A DNA stretch of 64,000 nt from Gammaproteobacteria bacterium (GCA_018825965.1 JAHKAA010000005.1:1-64000), one strand, 5' to 3'; positions 33,121 through 41,868 are shown, numbered from the stretch's first letter. Notes: a model not told the origin generated them from the sequence alone. Program-made: numbers and translations.

Positions 33121-34332
33121 TTACTCCAGCACTGACTGGCGGAAAAAGCGAATAATATCAATGCCAAAATCTTCTGGCATCACAGCACCTTCAATTTCAA
33201 TATCTGTTTTGCTGCTGGCCAGATCGACAACAGAGATTTCGATATAGCGCTTGAATTTGCAGTTATAAAATACCTTGAGTACAGGGCGCAGCGGGTCCTG
33301 CTCATTGGCTTTGAGCACTATGGCCAGCTTCTGATTGCTCAGTTTGACCAGGGTTCCAACCGGATGTATGCCTATGGCTTTAATAAACTGAGCCACAAGC
33401 GCCGGATCAAAACTTTGTGGTGATTCACGTCTTAAAATTTTCAGTGCCGAAATGCCGGTCTGGCCTTCTTTATAGCAACGTTGTGCGGTAATGGCGTCGT
33501 AGGTATCGACTATCGAAATCATCCGGCCATATAAAGAAATTTGCTGCTCAGCTAAACCATAGGGATAACCTTTGCCATCCAGCCGTTCATGATGCACTGC
33601 AGCCACATCAATACTGATGGGGCTTAAGCCTGGTATTTTTTCCAGAATTTCTTTGCTGTACACCACATGGCGGCGCATTTCGCCAAATTCTTCAGCCGTC
33701 AGTTTACCGGGTTTATTCAGTATGCTGTCCGGTACCAGAATTTTGCCTATATCGTGTAATAAAGCCCCTGTGGCCAGTTGCTGGATCAGTTCTTCATCAA
33801 ACTTCATTTGTTTGGCAAAAATAGTCATCAGAATAGAGACATTCACCGAGTGTTCCAGCAGATACGCATCTTTTTCCCGAATACGGCTGATACAGAGTAA
33901 CGCGTCCTGATTACGAAATACCGAGTCGATAAAACCTGTAGCGCAGTCCTGAAAGGGTTGTAGGTTTAACTCACGCCCTGCCTGAATATCGGCAAAAGCT
34001 TTTTTCTGTAAACTTTTGGCTTGCTGATACAAGGTATTGGCTTGGCCCAATTCCTGTTCAAAACTGACTTTTTCACGTGTTTTTCCGCTGGCAGTTGCCA
34101 CAGGCTCTGCCAGCGGCGCAACTTCAACTTTGGGTTGTTCCAGAGTTTTACTCAGGTCGACAACCAGTTCCAGTACACCTTTTTTCTTCAGTTGCTCGAT
34201 CACAGCCGCAGTTCTGGCCCAGCCCTGAGTTTTAATTTCTACATTGCCTTTTTGCTTATGCACAGACAGCACATACATGCCGGGCTGTAATTCGGCAATG
34301 CTAAGAACTTTAAGCTGAGCTGGAGCTGTCAT
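33121..34332 (-). CDS. HD-GYP cyclic-di-GMP phosphodiesterase with DUF3391
   Basis: A 403-residue protein. The N-terminal DUF3391 region (about 1-140) opens LKVLSIAELQPGMYVLSVHKQKGNVEIKTQGW. The HD-GYP domain (about 145-330) contains LLHDIGKI and HHERLDGKGYPYGL, so both the HD dyad and the GYP triad are intact and activity against cyclic di-GMP is likely. It may oppose the GGDEF cyclase at 1522, though nothing links them physically. It stands alone, convergent with gspB. Confidence 0.9.
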   Translation of the reverse strand: MTAPAQLKVLSIAELQPGMYVLSVHKQKGNVEIKTQGWARTAAVIEQLKKKGVLELVVDLSKTLEQPKVEVAPLAEPVATASGKTREKVSFEQELGQANTLYQQAKSLQKKAFADIQAGRELNLQPFQDCATGFIDSVFRNQDALLCISRIREKDAYLLEHSVNVSILMTIFAKQMKFDEELIQQLATGALLHDIGKILVPDSILNKPGKLTAEEFGEMRRHVVYSKEILEKIPGLSPISIDVAAVHHERLDGKGYPYGLAEQQISLYGRMISIVDTYDAITAQRCYKEGQTGISALKILRRESPQSFDPALVAQFIKAIGIHPVGTLVKLSNQKLAIVLKANEQDPLRPVLKVFYNCKFKRYIEISVVDLASSKTDIEIEGAVMPEDFGIDIIRFFRQSVLE

Positions 34333-34415
34333 AGGCGGACTCTGGATAAATTGCCAAAGTTCGGCAATTTATTAATAAGTGAAAATACGATAAAAATGAT
34401 AGCTCATTATGCGGT

Positions 34416-34442
34416 AAAAAAAAAGCCCGCTATACAGCGGGC
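34416..34442 (-). terminator. putA terminator
   Basis: GCCCGC/GCGGGC stem (34425-34430, 34437-34442) with 6-base loop, followed on the minus strand by nine T residues. It lies 30 bases after the putA stop and is a textbook intrinsic terminator. Confidence 0.9.
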
Positions 34443-34471
34443 CCCTGGTTTAATTAGCTTTTGCTTAAGTT

Positions 34472-37400
34472 TTAACCCAGATTATCAGTCATCGTCATCA
34501 AAGATGCATTACCACCTGCTGCAGTGGTATTGATAGTGACGGTTTTTTCTGTCACTAAACGGTGCAATAACTGGTGATCCGCAGGGCTGGTGACCAAAGC
34601 CGTAATTGCACCATCACGGGCAGCTATCCACTGTCCTGACAAGGCTTTTAACGGGTTCGTGCCTTCAATCACAGCTGTTGCCACTACAGGATGGGCTAAC
34701 AGCGCTTTTAAGCTGTGTAACTTCACCCAGTGGAACAGGTTCGCTGGTAAACCTGCCTGCAATAACAGCTTACGGCAGGTATCCATTTCGGCCTGCTGAG
34801 CTTCGCCTGCTGTACTGACAACTGCATTCCCTGACACCAGAGCAGTGATCAAAGCCAGCATCCAGTGCTGGAAGCTGCTGTGTTCGCTGCGAATAAGCGC
34901 TACTACACCTTTGGCTTCCAGATGCAGCTGATTCGATTCACCTGTAGGTCCTGGTAAGGTAATAGGTTGAGCTAAATCCTTTTCCAATAACATCAGCTGT
35001 TCACGGGCTGCTGTGATCACGTCGTTTAAGTCGTGTTCCTGCTCTGATACCAGTTTGTTACCAGCCAGCTGAGCGATAAAACGACGCAACACAGACCCTC
35101 TGTTGGTGACGTTTTGATTCAGCCATGTCACCTGAGTCACAGCCATATGTTGTATTTGGGTATTGAGCTGAGCGTCAAAACCGCTAGCCGCTTCTAACTG
35201 CTGTTGCACAGCAGCATCTAAAGCCGGAGCCTGTAATTCATGTTCTTTTATCAGACGACTTAAGTAGAAAGGGCCACCGGCTTTAGGGCCAGTACCAGAT
35301 AAACCACGGCCACCAAAAGGCTGCACACCTACTACAGCACCAATCATATTGCGGTTCACATAGATGTTACCTGCTTTGATTTCGCTGGCGACTTTCATGG
35401 TCGTTTGTGCAATACGGCTATGGATCCCCATAGTCAGGCCATAACCAGTGGCATTGATTTGCTGTATCACTTTATCCAGCTCTTCTGCTTTAAAGCGGAT
35501 GATATGCACCACAGGGCCAAAAACTTCGCGCTCCAGCAGATTCAGGCTGCTGATTTCATACAAGCGTGGCGCAAAGAAAAAGTGATCGCCTGCAGCTGGT
35601 GCATCACAGACATAATGCAAAGTGGCTTTGCCTTCCAGATACTGCACATGCTGGTTTAAGCGCTCTAAAGCTTTGGTATCAATCACAGGACCTAAGTCAG
35701 TGCTTAACCAGGCCGGATCGCCTACATGCAGCTCTTTCATGGCGCCTTTGATCATGGTGATGATCTTATCGGCCACATCTTCCTGCAGGAATAGCACACG
35801 AAGGGCTGAACAACGTTGACCGGCACTTTGGAAGCCAGAAGAGATCACATCATCAACCACTTGCTCAGGCAGAGCGGTAGAATCCACAATCATACAGTTC
35901 TGACCACCGGTTTCGGCAATTAGCGGCACAGGCTCACCACCACGTTCAGCCAGTTTGCGGGCAATCCAGGCACCAGTTTCAGTCGAACCTGTGAACATCA
36001 CGGCCTGAATACGGGTATCAGGCACTACATGTTCACCGACCTGACGGCCAGGCGCTATCACCAGCTGCACCACATGTTCAGGGAAACCAACAGCTTTCAT
36101 CAGCTCCACAGTACGGACTGCAATTAAGCTGGTTTGTTCGGCAGGCTTAGCCACTACTGTATTACCAGCCACTAAGGCTGCGCTGACCTGACCTAAGAAG
36201 ATAGCTAAAGGGAAGTTCCATGGGCTGATACAAAGTACTACACCACGAGCCTCTGCAGATTGCAGGTTCTTTGTGGCTTCAGCTGCGTAATAACGGCAGA
36301 AATCAACAGCTTCACGTACTTCAGCCATGCTGTCGCCTACGGTTTTCCCTGCTTCTTTGATACACAAAGCCAGTAATTCATCACGATGCAGTTCCAACTG
36401 ATCGGCTAGCTTCAGCAGAAGTGCAGCCCGTTCAGTTACCGCAGTGGCTGACCAGGCCGGGAAAGCCGCTTCAGCTAAAGTAACAGTGTGCTGCATTTGC
36501 TCTGGCGTGCTGTGATGAAGGAAACCTATCACTTCCTTGGTATTGGCCGGGTTGGTCACTGCAGCAGCGCCTGCCGGTACTTCAATCTGGCTAACGGATG
36601 CTAACCATCTGTCCATGGCATCACGCATAGCCGTCATCTGATCGATATCAGTAAAGTCTTGCCCTTTAGAGTTCAGGCGGGACGCTCCGTACAGCTGGTC
36701 AGGTAACGGAATAGAGTTATTACGTTTTTTACTCCAGGCCCGCACTGTTTCTACCGGATCTTTGAGTAAAGACTCCACCGGAATATTTTCGTCGACAATA
36801 TTGTTTACAAAAGAGCTGTTGGCACCGTTTTCTAATAAACGACGGACTAAATAGGCCAGCAGATCAGAGTGTTCACCGACTGGGGCGTAAATACGGCAAG
36901 GCACTTTGTCATCCGCTACAACCTGATCATAAAGCGCATCGCCCATACCGTGTAAACGCTGGAACTCATAACCAGAACGGTCCGGCGCCATTTCTAAAAT
37001 AGTGGCCACTGTATAAGCATTATGAGTGGCAAACATAGGGTACATACTGTCGCGGTATTCCAGCATCTTTTTGGCACAAGCCTGATAAGACACATCGGTA
37101 GAGGGCTTACGGCTAAACACCGGGAAGTCACTTAAACCTTCGGCCTGGCTGATTTTTACTTCAGTATCCCAGTAAGCGCCTTTGACCAGACGTACCATCA
37201 TTTTACGGCCCACTTTCACCGTCAGCTCACGCAGCCATTCAATGACAAACAAACCACGTTTGGAGTAGGCCTGCACTGCTAAACCAAAACCTTCCCAGCC
37301 TGCTAATTCAGGATCGGAAAACACAGCTTCAATCAGATCCAAAGACAGATCTAAACGATCGGCCTCTTCGGCATCCACAGTAAAGCTGATGTCGTAGGCT

Positions 37401-38245
37401 TTGGCGGCCAACGCCAGTTGTTTTAAACGAGGTACTAATTCGTTGATCACGCGGTCGCGATGAGTAAATTCGTAGCGTGGGTGAATGGCCGATAATTTGA
37501 CTGAAATACCAGGGCTTTTTAATGGACCACGTTTTTTCGCCGCAGTGCCTATGACTTTAATCGCCATCATGTAGCTGTCGAAATAACGGTTGGCGTCGTC
37601 CATAGTGCGGGCGCCTTCACCCAGCATATCGTAGGAATAGGTAAAACCTTTGCTTTCCAGCTCTACTGCACGTTCCACCGCTTTTTCAATACTGGTGCCC
37701 ATGACAAACTGGGTGCCCATAATTTGCATGGCGTAACGTACGGCCTGACGGATCACCGGCTCGCCCATACGGCCACAGGTACGTTTGAGTAAACCAAACT
37801 GAGCTTTTTTCTGATCGTCGCTATAATTCACCAGCTTGCCGGTCAGCAATAAACCCCAGGCTGAGATGTTCACAAACAAAGATTCACTGTTGCCCAGGTG
37901 CGAGCTCCAGTCTCCGTTGGATAACTTGTCGCGAATAAGCAGGTCGGCTGTATGTTTGTCTGGCACACGTAATAAGGCTTCGGCTAAACACATCAGCACT
38001 AAACCTTCTTCGGTCGACAAGGAAAACTCGTTCAGCAACGCATCTACGCCGCCTTTACCCACCTGAGCTTCACGGATATTCACCACCAACTGACGGGCTT
38101 TTTCCCAGGCACGGCTGCGTGCTGCAGGGCCAATATCCGCAATAGGTAATAAGTTGTTGAGTACCTGATCTTCATCAGCACGGTAGTGGTCGCGCATGGT
38201 TTGACGAATAGCATGACTGGTGGTCAATTGGCCTTGGAATAACAT
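34472..38245 (-). CDS. putA: PutA, bifunctional proline/P5C dehydrogenase
   Basis: A 1257-residue fused enzyme that oxidises proline to glutamate. The FAD-dependent proline dehydrogenase barrel (about 80-500) includes RLVKGAYWD, the substrate-site MFATHNAYTVATI and RIYAPVGEHSDLLAYLVRRLLEN. The aldehyde dehydrogenase (about 580-1020) includes VAGNTVVAKPAEQT, FTGSTETG, IAETGGQN and the catalytic Cys in SAGQRCSALR. A C-terminal ALDH-like domain follows. The N-terminal ribbon-helix-helix domain of E. coli PutA is absent, so it cannot repress its own gene. An Lrp-type regulator lies divergently upstream instead. Confidence 0.97.
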   Translation of the reverse strand: MLFQGQLTTSHAIRQTMRDHYRADEDQVLNNLLPIADIGPAARSRAWEKARQLVVNIREAQVGKGGVDALLNEFSLSTEEGLVLMCLAEALLRVPDKHTADLLIRDKLSNGDWSSHLGNSESLFVNISAWGLLLTGKLVNYSDDQKKAQFGLLKRTCGRMGEPVIRQAVRYAMQIMGTQFVMGTSIEKAVERAVELESKGFTYSYDMLGEGARTMDDANRYFDSYMMAIKVIGTAAKKRGPLKSPGISVKLSAIHPRYEFTHRDRVINELVPRLKQLALAAKAYDISFTVDAEEADRLDLSLDLIEAVFSDPELAGWEGFGLAVQAYSKRGLFVIEWLRELTVKVGRKMMVRLVKGAYWDTEVKISQAEGLSDFPVFSRKPSTDVSYQACAKKMLEYRDSMYPMFATHNAYTVATILEMAPDRSGYEFQRLHGMGDALYDQVVADDKVPCRIYAPVGEHSDLLAYLVRRLLENGANSSFVNNIVDENIPVESLLKDPVETVRAWSKKRNNSIPLPDQLYGASRLNSKGQDFTDIDQMTAMRDAMDRWLASVSQIEVPAGAAAVTNPANTKEVIGFLHHSTPEQMQHTVTLAEAAFPAWSATAVTERAALLLKLADQLELHRDELLALCIKEAGKTVGDSMAEVREAVDFCRYYAAEATKNLQSAEARGVVLCISPWNFPLAIFLGQVSAALVAGNTVVAKPAEQTSLIAVRTVELMKAVGFPEHVVQLVIAPGRQVGEHVVPDTRIQAVMFTGSTETGAWIARKLAERGGEPVPLIAETGGQNCMIVDSTALPEQVVDDVISSGFQSAGQRCSALRVLFLQEDVADKIITMIKGAMKELHVGDPAWLSTDLGPVIDTKALERLNQHVQYLEGKATLHYVCDAPAAGDHFFFAPRLYEISSLNLLEREVFGPVVHIIRFKAEELDKVIQQINATGYGLTMGIHSRIAQTTMKVASEIKAGNIYVNRNMIGAVVGVQPFGGRGLSGTGPKAGGPFYLSRLIKEHELQAPALDAAVQQQLEAASGFDAQLNTQIQHMAVTQVTWLNQNVTNRGSVLRRFIAQLAGNKLVSEQEHDLNDVITAAREQLMLLEKDLAQPITLPGPTGESNQLHLEAKGVVALIRSEHSSFQHWMLALITALVSGNAVVSTAGEAQQAEMDTCRKLLLQAGLPANLFHWVKLHSLKALLAHPVVATAVIEGTNPLKALSGQWIAARDGAITALVTSPADHQLLHRLVTEKTVTINTTAAGGNASLMTMTDNLG

Positions 38246-38344
38246 AGGGTTTTAATCCAGTGAGGTGAAAAAAATTATGCTGCATTTTAGTGAAAGCGCA
38301 GCCCTATTTGGTGGTTTCTTTTTCAAACTAACCTTATATAATTC

Positions 38345-38364
38345 GGTTTATAAATCATAAAACC
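38345..38364. promoter_or_regulatory. near-palindrome between putA and lrp-like gene
   Basis: GGTTTAT (38345-38351) and ATAAAACC (38357-38364) form an imperfect inverted repeat in the AT-rich gap between two divergent genes. It lies 16 bases before the regulator's ATG, so it may be an operator for the Lrp-type protein. Inferred from position and symmetry only. Confidence 0.45.
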
Positions 38365-38379
38365 AGAAAAAATACTGCC

Positions 38380-38889
38380 ATGACTCAAAGTGCCAAAGGC
38401 CGTTTGCCTGACCGTATCGACATGACAATTCTAGACACGCTACAAAAAGATGGCCGTATTTCTAATGTCGAATTAGCAAAAAAGGTCAACTTAAGCCCCA
38501 GCCCTTGTATAGACAGGGTTCGCAAGCTGGAGCAGGACGGTTTTATTGAAGGTTATGGTGCCCGTTTAAACGCCAGTAAACTGGGGTTTGGCACTGCTGC
38601 TTTTATTCAGGTGACGCTGGACAGAACCACTGGCGCTGTCTTTGATCAGTTTCGTGATGCGGTGGTGAAAATTCCGCAAGTGGCGGAATGCCATATGGTG
38701 GCCGGTGGTTTTGATTATCTGTTGAAACTGCGCTTATCCAGTATGGAGGCGTACCGCGGTGTATTGGGTTTGATTGTGGATTTACCAGGGGTGTTGCAGA
38801 CTCATACTTATGTGGTGATTGAGCAGGTAAAACAGGATGCGGGGTTGCCTTTAAAGTTGGCTACGGCACCTGAGGTTAAAACCGACTAA
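38380..38889 (+). CDS. Lrp/AsnC-family regulator, probable PutR
   Basis: A 169-residue transcription factor: helix-turn-helix LDTLQKDGRISNVELAKKVNLSPSPCIDRVRKLEQDGFIEGY, then the ligand-binding RAM domain (AFIQVTLDRTTGAVFDQF through TYVVIEQVKQ). It is very similar to Lrp of E. coli in the HTH. Divergence from a putA lacking its own DNA-binding domain suggests that it activates putA in response to proline, as PutR does in alphaproteobacteria. A global Lrp role is the alternative. Confidence 0.88.
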   Translation: MTQSAKGRLPDRIDMTILDTLQKDGRISNVELAKKVNLSPSPCIDRVRKLEQDGFIEGYGARLNASKLGFGTAAFIQVTLDRTTGAVFDQFRDAVVKIPQVAECHMVAGGFDYLLKLRLSSMEAYRGVLGLIVDLPGVLQTHTYVVIEQVKQDAGLPLKLATAPEVKTD

Positions 38890-38986
38890 TTGTTGTTTTT
38901 CAGCATGGTATGGCGGGGCCTGCATTGGTTAATCAGATCCGTGGGAAATTGGGGCGGGTGTTGCACCCGCCTGTCTAAAATGGCAA

Positions 38987-39229
38987 TCAGCTACCAGTAT
39001 TATGCTGTGGTATAGCTTCGAGCCTTTCCGCAAGCCAGATTTTAATGATGGACTGACGAGTCACACCTATTCTGTGTGCTTCACGATCTAAAGACTCGAG
39101 CATCCAGGCAGGAAAATCTACGTTGACCCTTTTTTGTTTTAGCATTGGTTTTTTTATCTGGGTCAGATCAAGATCCTCTGTTACATCTTCATCTGCTTCA
39201 AATTTGGCATCGAATTCATGCGCTTTCAT
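38987..39229 (-). CDS. brnA: BrnA-family antitoxin
   Basis: An 80-residue protein. The acidic N-terminus should wrap the toxin, and the C-terminal ribbon-helix-helix is QKRVNVDFPAWMLESLDREAHRIGVTRQSIIKIWLAERL, like BrnA/CopG antitoxins. It overlaps the upstream brnT by 14 bases. BrnA binds BrnT and represses the pair's promoter. The predicted operator is the inverted repeat at 39481-39510. Confidence 0.88.
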   Translation of the reverse strand: MKAHEFDAKFEADEDVTEDLDLTQIKKPMLKQKRVNVDFPAWMLESLDREAHRIGVTRQSIIKIWLAERLEAIPQHNTGS

Positions 39230-39482
39230 ACAGCTCTACCTCGGATTTTCGCGAACGTCTGACAGATATGATCCTTATCGTTGAACCCCGGTATGTAATT
39301 ACACCTGACCAGTGTTTGCCATGGAGCATACCGATCACCAAAGATCGTGGTTCGTCGCTGGTTTTAGCAGGGATCTCTACAAGGTCTGAATCATTCCACA
39401 AGTCTTGTGCTGTATGAAAATCAATACCATGTTTTGCGAGATTGCTTCTGCTTTTGTCTTGATCAAATTCAAACTCAATCAT
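39216..39482 (-). CDS. brnT: BrnT-family ribonuclease toxin
   Basis: An 88-residue protein. BrnT hallmarks are FDQDKSRSNLAKHGIDFHTAQDLW, a short beta sheet (RSLVIGMLHGKHWSGVITYRG) and the C-terminal RIISVRRSRKSEVELYE. BrnT is a RelE-fold RNase that stops translation until BrnA binds it. Toxin-first order is normal for brnTA. Its start codon lies at the edge of a perfect 11-bp inverted repeat, which points to tight autoregulation. Confidence 0.92.
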   Translation of the reverse strand: MIEFEFDQDKSRSNLAKHGIDFHTAQDLWNDSDLVEIPAKTSDEPRSLVIGMLHGKHWSGVITYRGSTIRIISVRRSRKSEVELYESA

Positions 39483-39510
39483 GAGTAAAAATTAAACCCT
39501 TTTTACTCAT
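39481..39510. promoter_or_regulatory. perfect inverted repeat at the brnTA promoter
   Basis: ATGAGTAAAAA (39481-39491) and its exact complement (39500-39510) are separated by 8 bases. The left arm overlaps the brnT start codon on the minus strand. A ribbon-helix-helix operator for BrnA is the natural reading. A hairpin in the leader mRNA that hides the start is an alternative. Confidence 0.6.
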
Positions 39511-39550
39511 AAAGCAAATTAGTATTTGAAAGTGAGGGGTATAATTTTTG

Positions 39551-39585
39551 TAGGTTGTACTCGCCGCGAAGCGGCAGTGCAACAA
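39551..39585. repeat. REP-like repeat, copy 1
   Basis: A 35-bp unit, identical to 40641-40675, with a CGCCGC-GAA-GCGGC stem-loop at its centre and TTGTACT/AGTGCAA arms. This copy extends the palindrome (TAGGTTGT ... ACAACCTA). The two copies flank the RES/Xre module. Confidence 0.85.
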
Positions 39586-39625
39586 CCTAAGTGTCAGCTT
39601 TTGAACCTTGAATGGGATATAGCCT

Positions 39626-40102
39626 TCAGCCTTTCTTTATCAGCCTTGGATCCAGATTAAATTCTATTGCTTTGGCCGCAGAGATAATACTTTTGGCCGC
39701 CGGATGGGCGGGATTAAACAAGGCATTCCACTCACCTGAGACCACAGAGCTTGGTACAAGTAAAATCAGACTGCTGCATCCTGACAACCAGTTATCGCCA
39801 ATTTCTTTGGTGGATAAGGGCGCTGGATCCTTTGCCCAATCTATTGGCCAGTCTGCCGGATCAAGAGTCGAAACCAATTCCTCTGGCACTGTAAGCTGAA
39901 ACATTGAAAAGAGCGGTAACTTTTGCTCATTATGCAGATGAACCAGCGTTTCCAGTACACAGAGCGCACGGGTGGTGCCCAGATAGACACAAGGCACGCC
40001 TTTGGAATTCCATCGCCCGCCATATAAGCGCGCGCCTTCACCATCAAAACATGCCGAAATAAAGCCAGTCTTTGTCAGTCGAAACAGGTCTATCGACTGC
40101 AT
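39626..40102 (-). CDS. RES-domain toxin
   Basis: A 158-residue RES protein, a NAD-degrading toxin family. Family residues are visible: Arg and Tyr in GEGARLYGGRWNSKG, Glu in CVLETLVH, and the later SSLILLVPSSVV...NALFNPAHP segment. RES toxins (e.g. MbcT) break down NAD+ in the cytoplasm. It follows its antitoxin with a one-base overlap (TGATG). Length is normal for the family. Confidence 0.9.
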   Translation of the reverse strand: MQSIDLFRLTKTGFISACFDGEGARLYGGRWNSKGVPCVYLGTTRALCVLETLVHLHNEQKLPLFSMFQLTVPEELVSTLDPADWPIDWAKDPAPLSTKEIGDNWLSGCSSLILLVPSSVVSGEWNALFNPAHPAAKSIISAAKAIEFNLDPRLIKKG

Positions 40103-40560
40103 CAGGAGATAACACCATGCTCAATCCGACCGAGCAGATCAATCACGGCCTCAGCTCCTGTTGGAGTGCTTAACATCTGTAACGGGCATTCGCCCCCTAG
40201 TGCTCTGGCAGGTGATTTAAGCCATTGCACTGCCGCAGGCATATCACCGTTAAATAGCTGCAGGGCTGCATCCAGCGCTTTGGCGAACATATAAAGTTTG
40301 CCGCTTTGTTCCACTGAAAAACTTTTTTTATCCTCTTTGTTTTTTCTGTGGTAAGTGGCGCGGCTAATACCCACCCATTGGCAAATGGTCATCTCATCAA
40401 TCTGGGTTTCTTTGGACAGTCTGGTCACTATATCGGACGAGAATCCCGCCAGGATTTTCAGATGGGCATCAATAGGTTGCTTAGGTAAAGACAAAGCGGC
40501 AAGCAGGCCGGCAGGCTTAGTGGTATTCGCTTTGGGTTTGTAGGCTGTGCCAATGTTCAT
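40102..40560 (-). CDS. Xre/MbcA/ParS-type antitoxin for the RES toxin
   Basis: A 152-residue antitoxin. The N-terminal helical DNA-binding region is near SSDIVTRLSKETQIDEMTICQWVGISRATYHRK. The MbcA/ParS toxin-binding C-terminus contains ALDAALQLFNGDMPAAVQWLKSPARALGGECPLQMLSTPTGAEAVIDLLGRIEHG, which is diagnostic. ATG 40560 is preferred; a TTG at 40578 in the same frame would add six residues. It neutralises the RES toxin encoded immediately downstream and probably represses the operon through the palindrome at 40568-40599. Confidence 0.9.
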   Translation of the reverse strand: MNIGTAYKPKANTTKPAGLLAALSLPKQPIDAHLKILAGFSSDIVTRLSKETQIDEMTICQWVGISRATYHRKNKEDKKSFSVEQSGKLYMFAKALDAALQLFNGDMPAAVQWLKSPARALGGECPLQMLSTPTGAEAVIDLLGRIEHGVIS

Positions 40561-40567
40561 GTTTTGT

Positions 40568-40599
40568 CTCACTTGCAACAGAAAGTTGTTTCATGTGAG
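40568..40599. promoter_or_regulatory. interrupted palindrome upstream of the Xre/RES pair
   Basis: CTCAC (40568-40572) with GTGAG (40595-40599), and inside it CAAC (40576-40579) with GTTG (40585-40588), give nested symmetry just upstream of the antitoxin start. It is a reasonable autoregulatory operator. Evidence is symmetry and position only. Confidence 0.4.
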
Positions 40600-40640
40600 T
40601 AGTGTAGTGGGGGGATGTTTCAGTTGCAACTTAAGAACTG

Positions 40641-40675
40641 TAGGTTGTACTCGCCGCGAAGCGGCAGTGCAACAA
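40641..40675. repeat. REP-like repeat, copy 2
   Basis: Identical 35-bp copy of 39551-39585. The outer flank (AAACTAGC) differs, so the extended arm of copy 1 is not kept. It forms the right border of the RES/Xre segment. Confidence 0.85.
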
Positions 40676-41094
40676 AACTAGCGTTAATAAACAATTTAGG
40701 ATTTTTAATTCAAAGCGTTTCGCCTTTGGCGAGATACTTTCTTTTGCTTCGCCAAAAGACAAGTATCCAAAGCAAGAAAGTGCAGGAAGCACTTTCTAAC
40801 AGCCGAAGGCTGGCCCGTAGGGTGAATTGCAGGGATGCAATTCATAAAAGGCGACCCCGGGTCACAGCGAAATCCCGGCCCAAAATCGTGCGTCCAAGGC
40901 GGCTGGGTAACTCGCTCGTCGCTACCGCTCCTCACTCAGACACTCCCAGCCTTAAAACCTTGGCCACCCAATTTTTCTGGGTTCATTCGGGCTTTCGGCA
41001 AGCCAACAGTTTGGCTTGCCGCCGAATGGACGTACTGAGCTCAGCGAAGTACCGGAACCGCGCCCCAATGGGGGATTGGTGCCAGTAGTTGGTA
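40676..41094. repeat. GC-rich hairpin-dense non-coding block
   Basis: Open frames cross this block on both strands, but none has protein-like composition. The DNA is packed with short inverted repeats: CGCCTTTGGCG (40731), CTTTTG...CAAAAG (40742-40759), GTGCAGGAAGCAC (40781), AGCCGAAGGCT (40801), TTGCAGGGATGCAA and GCCAA/TTGGC pairs near 41000. The style is like dispersed intergenic repeats of Shewanella and related genera. It is higher in GC than the DUF2971 gene that follows. Confidence 0.55.
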
Positions 41095-41868
41095 TCAATT
41101 TTTTGATACGATCTCGATTTTACTCATTCCTTCTTGCGCATATTTTCTTTTAATATGACTTGGAAGATGTTGATCAAGATAGGCTATTGCTCTTTTATCC
41201 ATGCGGCAGCCAAATATTATTGATTTGATCCACTGAGGCTCATACGAAACAAGAGCAAATTTGATATTTTGCTCTTGAATTAAATGCCGCATGCCATCGC
41301 CAAGCTGAAAACGATATTCGCCTTCGTAATCCCATTCTTGTAATTTAACCTTAAGAGCATCCCAGAGGTTTAGACCAACTTGGTCTTTGTCAATCAAATC
41401 AAAATCCATCTTGATGGTATCAAGAAGTTCAAAGGTCGCTATCTTGTATTGGTAGCGAACTGGTTCAGCATTAATTTTTGATGCATCCCACTCCAAACAA
41501 AAACCCTTGTGTGAGTTAGCATAATGGGACCACATCAGGTTGTTATCAGCCTTGTGAGCTAGACAGAAAAACAAGTATTCATCAAACTTTTTGTTAAGTC
41601 TTTTTTTTAAATCTACGAAATTCCTTTTACCATTTTCGCCCATGAACATGTTCTTAAATTCTCGTTTGCGGGCACCAGCCAGCAGAGAGTAAGTGCGCTT
41701 TAATTCAGATTTGTCTGGTATTACAAAATCAATTTTAGAGTCAAATAGATCATTAAAATTACTTCTAGTTGAGAACGTTACCTGATTTTTCAAAACATTG
41801 GTTATGGCATATTCGTTATCTAGCTTATCAAAGTCATAGATTGGACAATACTTGTATAGAGAGTGCAT
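41095..41868 (-). CDS. DUF2971 domain protein
   Basis: A 257-residue protein of family DUF2971. Typical elements are LYKYCPI at the start, NQVTFSTRSNFNDLFDS, the signature FFCLAHKADNNLMWSHYANSHKGFCLEWD, WDYEGEYRF and WIKSIIFGCRM. Function of the family is not established; members often occur in accessory and defence regions. The gene is AT-richer than its surroundings and sits next to toxin-antitoxin modules and repeats, suggesting acquisition. No partner gene is visible. Confidence 0.78.
   Translation of the reverse strand: MHSLYKYCPIYDFDKLDNEYAITNVLKNQVTFSTRSNFNDLFDSKIDFVIPDKSELKRTYSLLAGARKREFKNMFMGENGKRNFVDLKKRLNKKFDEYLFFCLAHKADNNLMWSHYANSHKGFCLEWDASKINAEPVRYQYKIATFELLDTIKMDFDLIDKDQVGLNLWDALKVKLQEWDYEGEYRFQLGDGMRHLIQEQNIKFALVSYEPQWIKSIIFGCRMDKRAIAYLDQHLPSHIKRKYAQEGMSKIEIVSKN

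Noticed and set aside
40615..41088. 157-residue plus-strand open frame in the hairpin-rich block
   Set aside because: It begins in a REP-like repeat, is unusually rich in Arg/Ser/Pro, and opposite-strand frames are equally open, as expected for GC-rich repeat DNA.
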